From NCBI RefSeq assembly GCF_000422705.1, contig NZ_AUGO01000008.1:62001-126000 (forward strand): a stretch of DNA of 64,000 nt, given 5' to 3'. The translations under genes and the position numbers were made by a program. This stretch comes from Flavobacterium soli DSM 19725 (GTDB lineage: Bacteria > Bacteroidota > Bacteroidia > Flavobacteriales > Flavobacteriaceae). The notes beneath the pieces are model-generated. The model made no database searches and was not told the origin of the DNA. It was given only the letters and a program-made list of their open reading frames with translations. Positions 52,547 through 61,860 of this stretch are shown here, in pieces (position 1 is the stretch's first letter; every line of letters starts with the position of its first letter).

Positions 52547-53482
52547 ATGAAAAAAATATATTTTACACTAGCCTTTGCCTGTATGGGTATAATGAACATG
52601 GAGGCCCAGCAGGATCCACATTATACACAATACATGTATAATATGAATGTGATGAACCCGGCTTATGCAGGTTCGAAGGAAAGCTTGTCAGTAGGCTTGT
52701 TGTACAGAGCCCAATGGGTAGATGTCCAAGGTGCTCCAAAAACCGGAACATTGTCGATTCACAGTCCTGTAGGAAACAATGTAGGTTTGGGACTTTCAGC
52801 TGTTTCGGATAAAATTGGTCCAGTCGAAGAAAATAATGTCTATGCAGATTTCTCTTATACATTGAATTTAGGTGGGGAACATCGCCTGGCTTTGGGTATT
52901 AAAGCTGGAGCTACTTTCCATAAAGTTGGTTTGTTTAGTGACATTGGTAATGGTTTTGTACCGAATCCAAATGATCCCGCTTTTAGCGAAAATATGAGCA
53001 ATACGTATCTGAATTTTGGTACTGGAGCTTTCTACTACAACGAAAGATTCTATGCGTCTTTATCTGTTCCAAATATGCTAAAAAGCAAACACTTGGATGT
53101 TACACAAAATGGTCAAGAATATCAATTTGGTTCTGAAACACAACACTACTTTTTAACGAGTGGTTATGTATTCGATTTATCTGAAAATACAAAATTCAAG
53201 CCTTCGTTCATGTTGAAATCGGCTTTCAATGCACCAACTTCTTTGGATGTTTCTGCAAATGTTTTGTTTTTCGAGCGTTTCGAGATTGGGGCTTCCTACC
53301 GTCTGGATGATTCTTTTGGAGGTATGATCAATTTTGCTATAACTCCTGGTATCAGATTGGGGTATGCTTATGATCATATCGTTTCAGATTTGAATGTCAC
53401 AACCCCAGCTTCACATGAGTTTATGCTACTTTTCGACCTGAATTTCGCGAAAAAAGTTTCTATGTCTCCACGATATTTCTAA
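52547..53482 (+). CDS. PorP/SprF family T9SS outer-membrane protein
   Basis: 311-residue predicted outer-membrane barrel. Signal peptide (MKKIYFTLAFACMGIMNMEAQ) followed by the family opening QDPHYTQYMYNMNVMNPAYAGSKESLSVGLLYRAQWV. Later signatures: SIHSPVGNNVGLGLSAVSDKIGP and the C-terminal HEFMLLFDLNF. SprF-type proteins are needed to secrete or anchor type B CTD substrates, and this gene directly follows a type B adhesin, so the two are probably a dedicated pair. The start at 52547 is preferred over the nine-codon longer frame. Confidence 0.95.
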   Translation: MKKIYFTLAFACMGIMNMEAQQDPHYTQYMYNMNVMNPAYAGSKESLSVGLLYRAQWVDVQGAPKTGTLSIHSPVGNNVGLGLSAVSDKIGPVEENNVYADFSYTLNLGGEHRLALGIKAGATFHKVGLFSDIGNGFVPNPNDPAFSENMSNTYLNFGTGAFYYNERFYASLSVPNMLKSKHLDVTQNGQEYQFGSETQHYFLTSGYVFDLSENTKFKPSFMLKSAFNAPTSLDVSANVLFFERFEIGASYRLDDSFGGMINFAITPGIRLGYAYDHIVSDLNVTTPASHEFMLLFDLNFAKKVSMSPRYF

Positions 53483-53500
53483 CCACAACCGAGACTTAAA

Positions 53501-55366
53501 ATGAAGAAAATATATATTACAGCAGGCTTGCTTCTCAGTTTGATGACAGGCTACAGCCAAAATAAAAATACCGAAAAGGCCGATAAAATGTTCCAAAGTT
53601 ATCAATATGTTGGAGCTGTGGAGGAATATTTGAAATTGGCTCAAAACAAGAAAGGCGATGGGTATGTTTACAAGCAATTGGCAGACAGTTATTATAACGT
53701 TTTTAATATGGAAGAGGCTTCAAAATGGTATGCAAAAGCAGTCGAAACCAAACAAGATGCCGAAACCTTTTACCGTTATGCACAAACCCTGAGAACTTTA
53801 GGCAAATATCCAGATGCTAACAAGCAAATGGACAAATTTGCGTCAATGTCTCCAAACGATCAAAGGGCGAAAGATCATAAAGCCAATCCAAATTATATTC
53901 CGAGTCTTACCAACAAGGACAAATTATTTGATGTAAAAGACACTAAAATCAACAGTAAGGATCAGGCAGATTTTGGTGCTGTTTTAGCTAATGATAACAC
54001 TTTGTATTTTGTAAGTTCAAGAAATACCGGTAAAAAGACCGATAAGTGGATCGATCAGCCTTATCTGGACATCTATCAATCAACTCGTAGCGAAGATGGG
54101 ACTTTATCTGAACCAAAAGCGGTTGGTGATTTGAACACTCCTTTTCATGACGGACCTATAACCATCAGTGCGGATGGAAATACAATTTATTTTGCACGTG
54201 ACAGCCACAGTGAAGGTTCATACGAAAAAGATAAAAAAAATAAAGTAAAATTAGGACAGCAAGGTCTTTACAAAGCCACAAAAGTCGATGGAAAATGGAC
54301 CAATGTTCAAGCTTTGCCCATCAACAGCACCAAATATTCAGTTAGTAATCCGAGTTTGAGCAAGGATGGAAAGGTGTTGTATTTTGCTTCAAATATGCCG
54401 GGCGGTTTAGGCGAAACTGATATCTGGAAAATCAGTATAGGAAACAATAATTACGGAAAGCCTGAAAATTTAGGCAACAAAATCAATACTTCAGGTCGTG
54501 AAAGTTTTCCAAATATTACTGATGACAACGTGTTATATTTTGCGTCAAGCGGAAGACAAGGCTTCGGAGGATTGGATATTTTTAAAATCGATTTGAATGC
54601 AAATGATGAAGTCATCAACCTTGGAAAGCCTGTAAATACTGAGAAAGACGATTTTTCTTTTAGCTTAAATACTTCTAAAAATGTTGGTTATTTTTCATCA
54701 AATAGAAGCGGAAAGGATAACATTTATCAAGCTATTCCAGTGTGTGGAGTAGAAGCAATCGCCGTTGTAAAAGACAAAAAAACAGGAAAAGTTTTGGCGG
54801 ATGCCAAAGTTGCTATTTTGGATAGTAAGCAAAACGTGATTGCCACAAAGCAAAGTAATGCTTCGGGAGAAGTTGCCTACAAAGTTGAATGTGACACCGA
54901 ATATATTTTGCAAGCTTCCAAAGAAGATTATGATCCATCGACTTCCAATGTTACCAAAACAAAATCAGGAAAAGTAACAATCAATCTTGAATTGGAACCT
55001 GTTGAGGTTGTGATTACCGACAAGGAAGTATTGTTGAGTCCTATTTATTTTGAATATAACAAAAGCAATATCACTGCCCAAGGTGCTACTGAATTAGACA
55101 AGCTAGTGAAAGTTTTGAATAAAAATCCACAGATGAAAATCTTTGTAAAAGCACATACTGATACTAAAGGTGGTGCTGATTATAACTTGAAACTATCCGA
55201 CCAACGAGCTCAGGCAACTGTTCAATATGTGATTTCAAAAGGAATTAGCAAGGATAGGATTTCAGGAAAAGGTTTCGGATTTACTGAGCTAAAAGTCAAT
55301 TGTAAAGAGTGTACAGAAGAGCAAGATGCTCAAAACAGACGTTCGGAATTCCTGATTGTCAAATAA
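53501..55366 (+). CDS. OmpA-family protein with TPR, PD40 propeller and CarboxypepD_reg-like domains (PorE/SprE-like layout)
   Basis: 621 residues. Signal peptide (cut near MTGYSQ), TPR repeats (about 25-130), a PD40/WD40-like propeller (about 165-415; repeated DNTLYFVSSRNTG, DGNTIYFARDSH, DGKVLYFASNMPGGLGETDIW), a carboxypeptidase-regulatory-like domain (about 420-500), and a C-terminal OmpA domain. The OmpA part has YFEYNKSNITAQGATELDKLV and the peptidoglycan-binding YNLKLSDQRAQATVQYV. This four-domain order is that of PorE, which ties T9SS parts to the cell wall; the SprD-like member of gliding adhesin operons is another option. Gap to the PorP gene is 18 bp. Confidence 0.93.
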   Translation: MKKIYITAGLLLSLMTGYSQNKNTEKADKMFQSYQYVGAVEEYLKLAQNKKGDGYVYKQLADSYYNVFNMEEASKWYAKAVETKQDAETFYRYAQTLRTLGKYPDANKQMDKFASMSPNDQRAKDHKANPNYIPSLTNKDKLFDVKDTKINSKDQADFGAVLANDNTLYFVSSRNTGKKTDKWIDQPYLDIYQSTRSEDGTLSEPKAVGDLNTPFHDGPITISADGNTIYFARDSHSEGSYEKDKKNKVKLGQQGLYKATKVDGKWTNVQALPINSTKYSVSNPSLSKDGKVLYFASNMPGGLGETDIWKISIGNNNYGKPENLGNKINTSGRESFPNITDDNVLYFASSGRQGFGGLDIFKIDLNANDEVINLGKPVNTEKDDFSFSLNTSKNVGYFSSNRSGKDNIYQAIPVCGVEAIAVVKDKKTGKVLADAKVAILDSKQNVIATKQSNASGEVAYKVECDTEYILQASKEDYDPSTSNVTKTKSGKVTINLELEPVEVVITDKEVLLSPIYFEYNKSNITAQGATELDKLVKVLNKNPQMKIFVKAHTDTKGGADYNLKLSDQRAQATVQYVISKGISKDRISGKGFGFTELKVNCKECTEEQDAQNRRSEFLIVK

Positions 55367-55416
55367 AAATGAATAGTTTTTTTGATTGTTAGGGGTTTAT
55401 TTTTTTTAGGTTGTTC

Positions 55417-55453
55417 AAGTCGAGGCGTGTAGCAATATACGTCTTGGCTTTTA
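55417..55453 (+). terminator. Wobble-rich hairpin after the OmpA-family gene
   Basis: AAGTCGAGGCGTGT (55417-55430) can pair with ATACGTCTTGGCTT (55437-55450) over 14 positions, four of them G-T pairs, with a 6-base loop and then TTTT. In the DNA the arms are imperfect, but all differences keep RNA pairing on the plus-strand transcript. Probable end of the adhesin-porP-ompA unit. Confidence 0.6.
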
Positions 55454-55566
55454 CTTAAAAAGTAAAAAATATTAGCCTCTCTCAAGTATAAGTTAAATAA
55501 TTTTTCAATAGCTAATTTTTATGAAAATCATAAAAGTTGGCTATTCCAATTTAAAAAAAGTTGTTG

Positions 55567-58500
55567 ATGAAGATGAAAAAAATAATAGTAATACTCCTAT
55601 TGTCAATTTGTAATTTTATAGTCGCACAAGAACCAAACGATTGTGTGAATGCTATCGTTATTTGTGGCAATGGAACATTTTCCTCCAATGCAGATGGAAT
55701 AGGAACAACTCAGGAAGTTTCGGGTTGTGGAGGAATGGAACATAATTCTATTTGGTTGAAAATAAATGTAGTGCAATCTGGTAATTTAGGATTTCATATA
55801 AAGCCAAGCGATCCAGATCTGGCAGTAGATTATGATTTTTGGGTATATGGCCCTAACAAAACATGTGATAACCTAGGAAGCCCAATTCGTTGTGCAACTA
55901 CAAATCCGTTAGCTTCTCAAGCAGCTGGTAATGTGGTTGTCAATAATCATACGGGAATGTATGGAAGTACTACAGCCACAACAGCTGGACCTGGAGCGGC
56001 AGGAAATAGTTATGTTAGATGGTTAACTGTTACAGCCGGACAATCCTATTATATTGCCATTGACCGGCCAGAAGGAGACGGTGGTTTTGATCTCGAATGG
56101 ATAGGATCGGCAACAAATGGAACAGGTGCTTTTGCTCCAGCACCAACAGCCAATGATATTGTAGATATGAGAACGTGTAGTAATACACCCAACATTGGAA
56201 TTTTTGATTTGAATACTGTTCGACCAGACATCAATCCTGATTTGGTAAACAACACCATAACGTTTCATACCACTTTGGAAAACGCAGTCGATAATGTAGC
56301 TCCGCTTGGAAATATCCTCGGAAATTCCTCAAATCCACAGCAAATTTTTGCAAGAGTGACCGATAATGTCACAGGTTGTTCAAGCATTACGGATTTCGAA
56401 TTAAAAGTTTTTCCAGTTCCAACTGCAACAATTTCTGCCTCCCAAGCCACAATATGTGATGGAAGTGAGGTGGATATCATTTTTACGGGAACTCCCGAAG
56501 CTACAATTGATTACACCATAAATGGAGGTACAGTTCAATCCTTGATTCTAGATAATGCAGGAGTTTTCACGCTTCCGCAAATACTTTCCGGATCGACTAC
56601 CTATACTTTGGTTGCTGCAAAAATCGTCGGGGCTAGCAATATCGTTATTTGTTCACAGGTTTTGAGCGATGAAGTTACAGTTGATGTAACACCAGTCGTT
56701 ACACCAACTTTCACACAGGTTGCCCCAATTTGTGAAGGCGAAACACTTTTGGCTTTGCCAATGATTTCCAATAATGGAATTGCAGGAACATGGTCGCCAG
56801 CATTAGACAACACTGCAACAACAACCTATACTTTTACACCCGATACAGGCGAATGTGGGACAACTACATCAATGGAAATTGCAGTAAACCCAACTCAAAT
56901 GGCAACATTCAATCAGGTTGCACCAATTTGCGAAGGCGAGATTTTATCGGCTTTGCCTGTAACTTCCATTGAAGGAATTACAGGAACTTGGTCGCCAGCT
57001 TTGAATAATACAGCCACAACAACCTATACTTTTACACCAGCTACAGGTCAATGTTCGAATGCTGTAACAATGGAAATTGTGGTGGATCCAACTCAAATTG
57101 CAACTTTTAATCAGGTGGCATCCATTTGCGAAGGCGAAACCTTATTGGCTTTGCCCACAACTTCTATCGAAGGAATTATTGGAACTTGGTCGCCAGCCTT
57201 GAACAATACGACCACAACGACTTATACTTTTACACCAAATGCAGGTCAATGTGCCAATGCTGTCACGATGGAAATCATTGTCAATCCAACACAGATTGCA
57301 ACTTTCACGCCAGTTCCTCCAATTTGTCCTGGTGAAACTTTATCGGCTTTGCCAACGACATCTATCGAAGGAGTAACAGGAACTTGGTCGCCAGCTTTGG
57401 ACAATACAATTACAACTACTTATACTTTTACTCCTGATGCGGGTCAATGTTCTAATGCTGTAACGATGGAAATCGTGGTAAATTCGGCTCAATCGCCTAC
57501 TTTTACTCAGGTTGATCCAATTTGCGAAGGCGAAATCTTATCGGCTTTGCCCATGACTTCTACTAACGGAATTACAGGAACTTGGTCGCCAGCATTGGAC
57601 AATACAACTACAACCATTTATACTTTTACACCTGATGCAGGTCAATGTTCGAGTGCAGCTACAATGGAAATCGTGGTGAATCCAGCTCAAGTTGCAACTT
57701 TTACACAGGTTGCACCAATTTGCGAAGGCGAAACCTTATCGGCCTTACCAACGACTTCTATTAATGGAATCACTGGAACTTGGTCGCCAGCATTGGATAA
57801 TATGGTAACAACTACCTATACTTTTACACCAAATCCAGGCCAATGTGCCAATGTTGTTACGATGGAAATCGTGGTGAATCCAGCTCAAATTGTAACTTTT
57901 ACTCAGGTTGCACCAATTTGCGAAGGCGAAACCTTATCGGCTTTGCCAACAACTTCTACGAATGGTGTTACAGGAACTTGGTCGCCAGCTGTCAATAATT
58001 CGGCCACTACAACTTATACTTTTACTCCAGATGCTGGACAATGTTCAAGCAATGTCACGATGCAAATTGTGGTGCATCCTTATCCGATTTTGGCTTCCGA
58101 TGAATATACGATTTGCAATGCTGATGGTTCGGGTTTTGCAGCATTTGATTTGCAGGGAAACATTCCGGTATTTTTAGGAAGTACACAAAATCAGGCAAGT
58201 TTTACGGTTACTTTTTCGAAAGATGCTTCAAATGTAAATCCAATTACAACCAATCCGTATACGAATGAAACTGTAGATTCGGAGATTATTTTTATTACCA
58301 TCACCAACACTATTTCTGGTTGCAGTATAACCGAACCCATAACTTTGATTGTCGAATCCGGAACTCAAGTTACACAGCCTGCAGCTGTTTTGGTTTGTGA
58401 TACCGATGGAGAGGATGATGGAATTTCGACTTTTAATCTGGAAGATTTGGAAACCGAAATCTTAAACGGTCAAAATCCAGCCGATTTTAGTATTACCTAT

Positions 58501-59454
58501 CACTTATCTGCCTTTACAGCTGAAACTGGAGCGAATCCGATTGCGAATCCGCAAGTACATCAAAATACTGCTTCGCCCTATTTGCAGACGGTTTATATTC
58601 GTGTAAAAAATAATAATCTAGCCAATAATTGTGTCGGCTTAACCGAAGTAAATCTTATTGTTGAACCCATTTTAAAACCAAGAATCATCACAGGTCCTGA
58701 TAATAACAATACGATTTGTGTCAATTTTTTAACGGGAGAAGTAGAGCGTTCCTTGACGTTATTCAGCTTGATTCAAAGTGCTAGTTATACCTATAAATGG
58801 TTTTTGAATGGTGCAGAAATTCCTGGAGCAACTGCTGGAAGTTATGAAATTACAACGGCTTCACCTGGATTATATACTTTGGAAATTATGGATGCTACTT
58901 CAACTTCGATTTGTACTCCTGAACCAAGCGAGGTTTTTGAAGTGATTCAATCGGGGAGTGCAGTTGTGATTAGTGTGGAAACAACCACGGCTTTCAATAA
59001 TCAAAATACGATTACTGTTGTGGTCGAAGGACATGGAGAATATTGGTTCCAGTTGGATTACGGTCCAATAATGGATAACAATGGTATTTTTACAAACGTA
59101 AGTGCAGGATTGCATACTGTTCATATTTACGACCGAAAAACAGAAAAGCCTTCATGCGATGCTGTTGTAATTGAAGACATTCGAATCATTGATTATCCTA
59201 AATTCTTTACCCCAAATGGAGATGGTTATAATGATACTTGGAACATTGGCGGTTTAAACGAACAACTCAAATCTCAGATTTTTATCTTTGACCGATATGG
59301 GAAATTAATTACTGAAATCAAACCTTCGGGCGATGGATGGGACGGAAGTCTTAATGGAGAAAATCTTCCAGCAACTGATTATTGGTTTCTTATTCATTAT
59401 GAAGAACAAGGAATTGCTAAAGAATTTAAATCGCATTTTGCTTTAAAAAGATAA
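55567..59454 (+). CDS. Repeat-containing secreted protein with type B T9SS sorting domain
   Basis: 1295 residues. Signal peptide (IIVILLLSICNFIVAQ), then an N-terminal domain seen in type B adhesins (EPNDCVNAIVICGNGTFSSNADGIGTTQEVSGCGGMEHNSIWLKI to YYIAIDRPEGDGGFDLEWIG). Two beta domains follow, then seven 66-residue repeats (about 56695-58080) of the FTQVAPICEGETLSALPTTS and TGTWSPALDNTTTTTYTFTP type. After two more Ig-like stretches comes the type B CTD (FFTPNGDGYNDTWNIGGL to HFALKR). No own PorP partner lies downstream; it may share the one at 52547. The frame starts at TTG two codons earlier; ATG 55567 or 55573 are both possible. Confidence 0.9.
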   Translation: MKMKKIIVILLLSICNFIVAQEPNDCVNAIVICGNGTFSSNADGIGTTQEVSGCGGMEHNSIWLKINVVQSGNLGFHIKPSDPDLAVDYDFWVYGPNKTCDNLGSPIRCATTNPLASQAAGNVVVNNHTGMYGSTTATTAGPGAAGNSYVRWLTVTAGQSYYIAIDRPEGDGGFDLEWIGSATNGTGAFAPAPTANDIVDMRTCSNTPNIGIFDLNTVRPDINPDLVNNTITFHTTLENAVDNVAPLGNILGNSSNPQQIFARVTDNVTGCSSITDFELKVFPVPTATISASQATICDGSEVDIIFTGTPEATIDYTINGGTVQSLILDNAGVFTLPQILSGSTTYTLVAAKIVGASNIVICSQVLSDEVTVDVTPVVTPTFTQVAPICEGETLLALPMISNNGIAGTWSPALDNTATTTYTFTPDTGECGTTTSMEIAVNPTQMATFNQVAPICEGEILSALPVTSIEGITGTWSPALNNTATTTYTFTPATGQCSNAVTMEIVVDPTQIATFNQVASICEGETLLALPTTSIEGIIGTWSPALNNTTTTTYTFTPNAGQCANAVTMEIIVNPTQIATFTPVPPICPGETLSALPTTSIEGVTGTWSPALDNTITTTYTFTPDAGQCSNAVTMEIVVNSAQSPTFTQVDPICEGEILSALPMTSTNGITGTWSPALDNTTTTIYTFTPDAGQCSSAATMEIVVNPAQVATFTQVAPICEGETLSALPTTSINGITGTWSPALDNMVTTTYTFTPNPGQCANVVTMEIVVNPAQIVTFTQVAPICEGETLSALPTTSTNGVTGTWSPAVNNSATTTYTFTPDAGQCSSNVTMQIVVHPYPILASDEYTICNADGSGFAAFDLQGNIPVFLGSTQNQASFTVTFSKDASNVNPITTNPYTNETVDSEIIFITITNTISGCSITEPITLIVESGTQVTQPAAVLVCDTDGEDDGISTFNLEDLETEILNGQNPADFSITYHLSAFTAETGANPIANPQVHQNTASPYLQTVYIRVKNNNLANNCVGLTEVNLIVEPILKPRIITGPDNNNTICVNFLTGEVERSLTLFSLIQSASYTYKWFLNGAEIPGATAGSYEITTASPGLYTLEIMDATSTSICTPEPSEVFEVIQSGSAVVISVETTTAFNNQNTITVVVEGHGEYWFQLDYGPIMDNNGIFTNVSAGLHTVHIYDRKTEKPSCDAVVIEDIRIIDYPKFFTPNGDGYNDTWNIGGLNEQLKSQIFIFDRYGKLITEIKPSGDGWDGSLNGENLPATDYWFLIHYEEQGIAKEFKSHFALKR
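56695..58080 (+). repeat. Seven in-frame 198-bp tandem repeats
   Basis: The codon before the conserved Pro-Ile-Cys (or Ser-Ile-Cys) triplet falls at 56722, 56920, 57118, 57316, 57514, 57712 and 57910, a constant 198-bp period. Nucleotide identity between units is high but imperfect, with many third-position changes. Each unit encodes about 66 residues with two conserved Cys. Confidence 0.92.
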
Positions 59455-59479
59455 TTCGCTAGATTTTTTTTTCAGACAC

Positions 59480-59531
59480 GAATTCCACTAATTTTCACGA
59501 AATATTTGTGAAAATTAGTGGAATTCTTTTT
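59480..59531 (+). terminator. Perfect 19-bp hairpin after the repeat adhesin gene
   Basis: GAATTCCACTAATTTTCAC (59480-59498) and its complement (59508-59526) pair over 19 bp around a 9-base loop, followed by TTTTTATT. It works as a terminator of the adhesin gene; the long AT-rich palindrome also looks like a dispersed repeat. Confidence 0.8.
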
Positions 59532-59633
59532 ATTGAGACTAAATCTGTACAATCTTTTTTTCTGCATTTTTATCTGAAATTGTTTTTTTAGAAAATTTTA
59601 ACATCTAATAATTTAATCGTACGAAATTTTTCC

Positions 59634-59641
59634 TACCTTTG
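59634..59641 (+). promoter_or_regulatory. -7 box for the blaI-blaR1-like operon
   Basis: TACCTTTG matches TAnnTTTG, 18 bases before the ATG at 59660. The word TCTAATAA occurs on both sides (59604-59611 and 59647-59654), a possible operator for the BlaI-type repressor. Confidence 0.5.
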
Positions 59642-59659
59642 AATTGTCTAATAAAGTAA

Positions 59660-60052
59660 ATGAAAAGTACCATGCAATCTGAACCTACAAAATCCGAATT
59701 AGAAATCCTCCAAATCCTTTGGCGTTTTGGACCATCGACTGTTCGTTTTGTAAATGACGAACTGAACGAACAAAAAAGGGCTGTCCAATATTCATCTACC
59801 TTAAAATTGATGCAAATCATGACCGAGAAAGGAATGCTTGAAAGCGACAAGTCAAACATGAAACATATTTATAGTCCGACGATTGAAGAGAAAAAAACCA
59901 AAGGCTTCCTTCTTGAAAAATTTGTCGATACGATGTACAATGGTTCAAGCAGCAGCTTGATGATGCAACTTCTGGGGAATAAAAAGACTTCGAAACAGGA
60001 AATCGAAGAGATCAGAAAGATGCTTGATAAATTAGATAATAGTCAACTTTAA
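59660..60052 (+). CDS. BlaI/MecI/CopY family transcriptional repressor
   Basis: 130 residues. Winged-helix DNA-binding domain with PTKSELEILQILWRFGPSTVRFVNDELNEQKRAVQYSSTLKLMQIMTEKGML, and a C-terminal helix for dimerisation (LLGNKKTSKQEIEEIRKMLDKL). In the BlaI/MecI family the repressor is cleaved after the partner M56 protease is activated. The partner gene follows after 12 bp. No beta-lactamase is in the window, so the signal is probably envelope-related rather than an antibiotic. Confidence 0.95.
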   Translation: MKSTMQSEPTKSELEILQILWRFGPSTVRFVNDELNEQKRAVQYSSTLKLMQIMTEKGMLESDKSNMKHIYSPTIEEKKTKGFLLEKFVDTMYNGSSSSLMMQLLGNKKTSKQEIEEIRKMLDKLDNSQL

Positions 60053-60064
60053 AAATTCAATAAT

Positions 60065-61756
60065 ATGTTTAACATCAGCGACACATTATTAAAAGCAATT
60101 TCCTGGACACTTGTCCACACGATTTGGCAAGGTTTTATTCTGGCATTTTTGGCAGGAATTGTTGTTTTGATGACAAAAAAAACTACTTCGGTTGTAAGAT
60201 ACAACTTGCTTTCGGGTTTGTTCTTGGTTTTTATTGTAGTCGTTGGTCTGACTTTTAACTATGAATACGGTAACGAAAATGAAGAAAGCGTTACGTCCCT
60301 TAATTTTTCAATAGAGCATTTAAAGTCGGTTTGGTCAATCGAAAATGGCACTGTCAAGAATAATCTTTCAACGCTGATTATTGATTTTCTAAATAAAAAT
60401 GCGAATACAATCGTCTTGATTTGGTTCATCATTTTCTGCATAAAATGTTTCAATATAACGAGTAACCTGAGTCATATTTATAAGATTAGAAACTACCGAA
60501 ATCAACCTGTTTCTGACTATTGGAAAGAAAAATTGGAGGCTTTAAGTCAAAAAATCAATCTTAATAAACATATCGTTTTGTTGGAATCACAGCTCGTTAA
60601 AGTGCCTTCGGTAACTGGTTTTTTCAAGCCGATTATTTTGTTGCCAATTGGGATGCTTTCACAGCTTCCCCTGGATCAAATTGAAGCGATATTGTTGCAC
60701 GAATTGGCCCATATCAGGAGAAAGGATTATTTTGTAAACCTGCTTCAAAGCTTTGCTGAAATTGTCTTCTTTTTCAATCCAGGTGTACTGTGGTTGTCTT
60801 CTTTAATCAAGGAAGAAAGAGAAAATTGTTGTGATGATATCGCGGTTTCGGTGACAAAATGCAAGGCAAAATTTGTACACGCTCTGGTTTCGTTTCAAGA
60901 ATACAATATGAAGAACAACGAATTGATAATGGGATTTGGAGGAAAGAAAAATCATCTTTTAAACCGTGTGAAACGTATCATCAATAATGATACAAAATCA
61001 CTTAACGGAATAGAGAAAACGTTTCTCTCAATAGCTGTTTTTGCGGTATTGATCGTAATGTTTGCTTTTGGAAATTCTCAAATCTCAGTTCTAGAAAATC
61101 CTTCTGCAGAAAAGAAAATCGAGACTGTAGCTTCAGAAGAAATTACAACAAGCTATGATTCCACAACCAATTTGAAAGAAGTAACTAAGGTTACGGAAAC
61201 TACAGAAACTACTACTGCAACAACTGCGAAAAGTGAATATTGCGAAATTGTAGCTCCTAAACCAGATGTAATGACGGAAGCAGAAGCACAAGCCATATCT
61301 GAAATTGATGCAAGAAATGCAGCAATAAAAAGTGAAGAAGCTGAAATAAAAAAGCTTCAAACAGAAAAAATCAGGCAGGAAATGGAGAAAAAACATTCGG
61401 TTGCAAAGAAAAGCTCGACAATAACCACCTGCGAAACAATATCGGTTACTGATAATAAGAAACAAGAAAAGGAAAGAATCGTGATTACAGCCGACAAGGT
61501 TTGGGAATCTCCAGAAAAAATGGCTCAAGCAATAATCAATGATTTGACTGCTGAAAAGATAATTTCGGTAACGGTGAATTTATCCTATAATCTTTCGGAC
61601 ACAAAGCTTATTGTGAATGGAAAAGTACAATCCGATACTGTTCATAAGAAGTTCAAGCAAAAATACCTAAAGCAGATACAGGAAAAACATCTTGTTTCGG
61701 ATAAAATTTCAATTGTCTATAATTATGATGTTTCAAATCTTGTAGCCTGTAACTAA
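60065..61756 (+). CDS. M56 family membrane metalloprotease (BlaR1-like antirepressor)
   Basis: 563 residues. Four membrane helices (about 12-38, 43-63, 117-135, 318-338) and the zinc site HELAH (His212, Glu213, His216) in LLHELAHIRRKDYFVNLL, with ENCCDDIAV as the downstream ligand region. After the last helix come about 225 residues with low-complexity Thr-rich and Lys/Glu-rich stretches and no penicillin-binding SxxK/KTG domain, unlike true BlaR1. So it likely senses something other than beta-lactams. Pairs with the repressor 12 bp upstream. Confidence 0.92.
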   Translation: MFNISDTLLKAISWTLVHTIWQGFILAFLAGIVVLMTKKTTSVVRYNLLSGLFLVFIVVVGLTFNYEYGNENEESVTSLNFSIEHLKSVWSIENGTVKNNLSTLIIDFLNKNANTIVLIWFIIFCIKCFNITSNLSHIYKIRNYRNQPVSDYWKEKLEALSQKINLNKHIVLLESQLVKVPSVTGFFKPIILLPIGMLSQLPLDQIEAILLHELAHIRRKDYFVNLLQSFAEIVFFFNPGVLWLSSLIKEERENCCDDIAVSVTKCKAKFVHALVSFQEYNMKNNELIMGFGGKKNHLLNRVKRIINNDTKSLNGIEKTFLSIAVFAVLIVMFAFGNSQISVLENPSAEKKIETVASEEITTSYDSTTNLKEVTKVTETTETTTATTAKSEYCEIVAPKPDVMTEAEAQAISEIDARNAAIKSEEAEIKKLQTEKIRQEMEKKHSVAKKSSTITTCETISVTDNKKQEKERIVITADKVWESPEKMAQAIINDLTAEKIISVTVNLSYNLSDTKLIVNGKVQSDTVHKKFKQKYLKQIQEKHLVSDKISIVYNYDVSNLVACN

Positions 61757-61860
61757 TCTATTATTATTCGACTAATCAACGAATAAACAATCAAACAAAA
61801 AAAATCACACGAGCGTCAGCGAACTGGCGAAGCAATCATCAATCAAATCACGAACAATCA

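Noticed and set aside
56695-58080. CRISPR-like spaced repeats
   Set aside because: The repeats are 198 bp, in frame, and encode protein; there are no short repeats with unique spacers and no cas genes.
59660-61756. Beta-lactam resistance regulation
   Set aside because: The M56 protein lacks a penicillin-binding sensor domain and no beta-lactamase gene is in the window.
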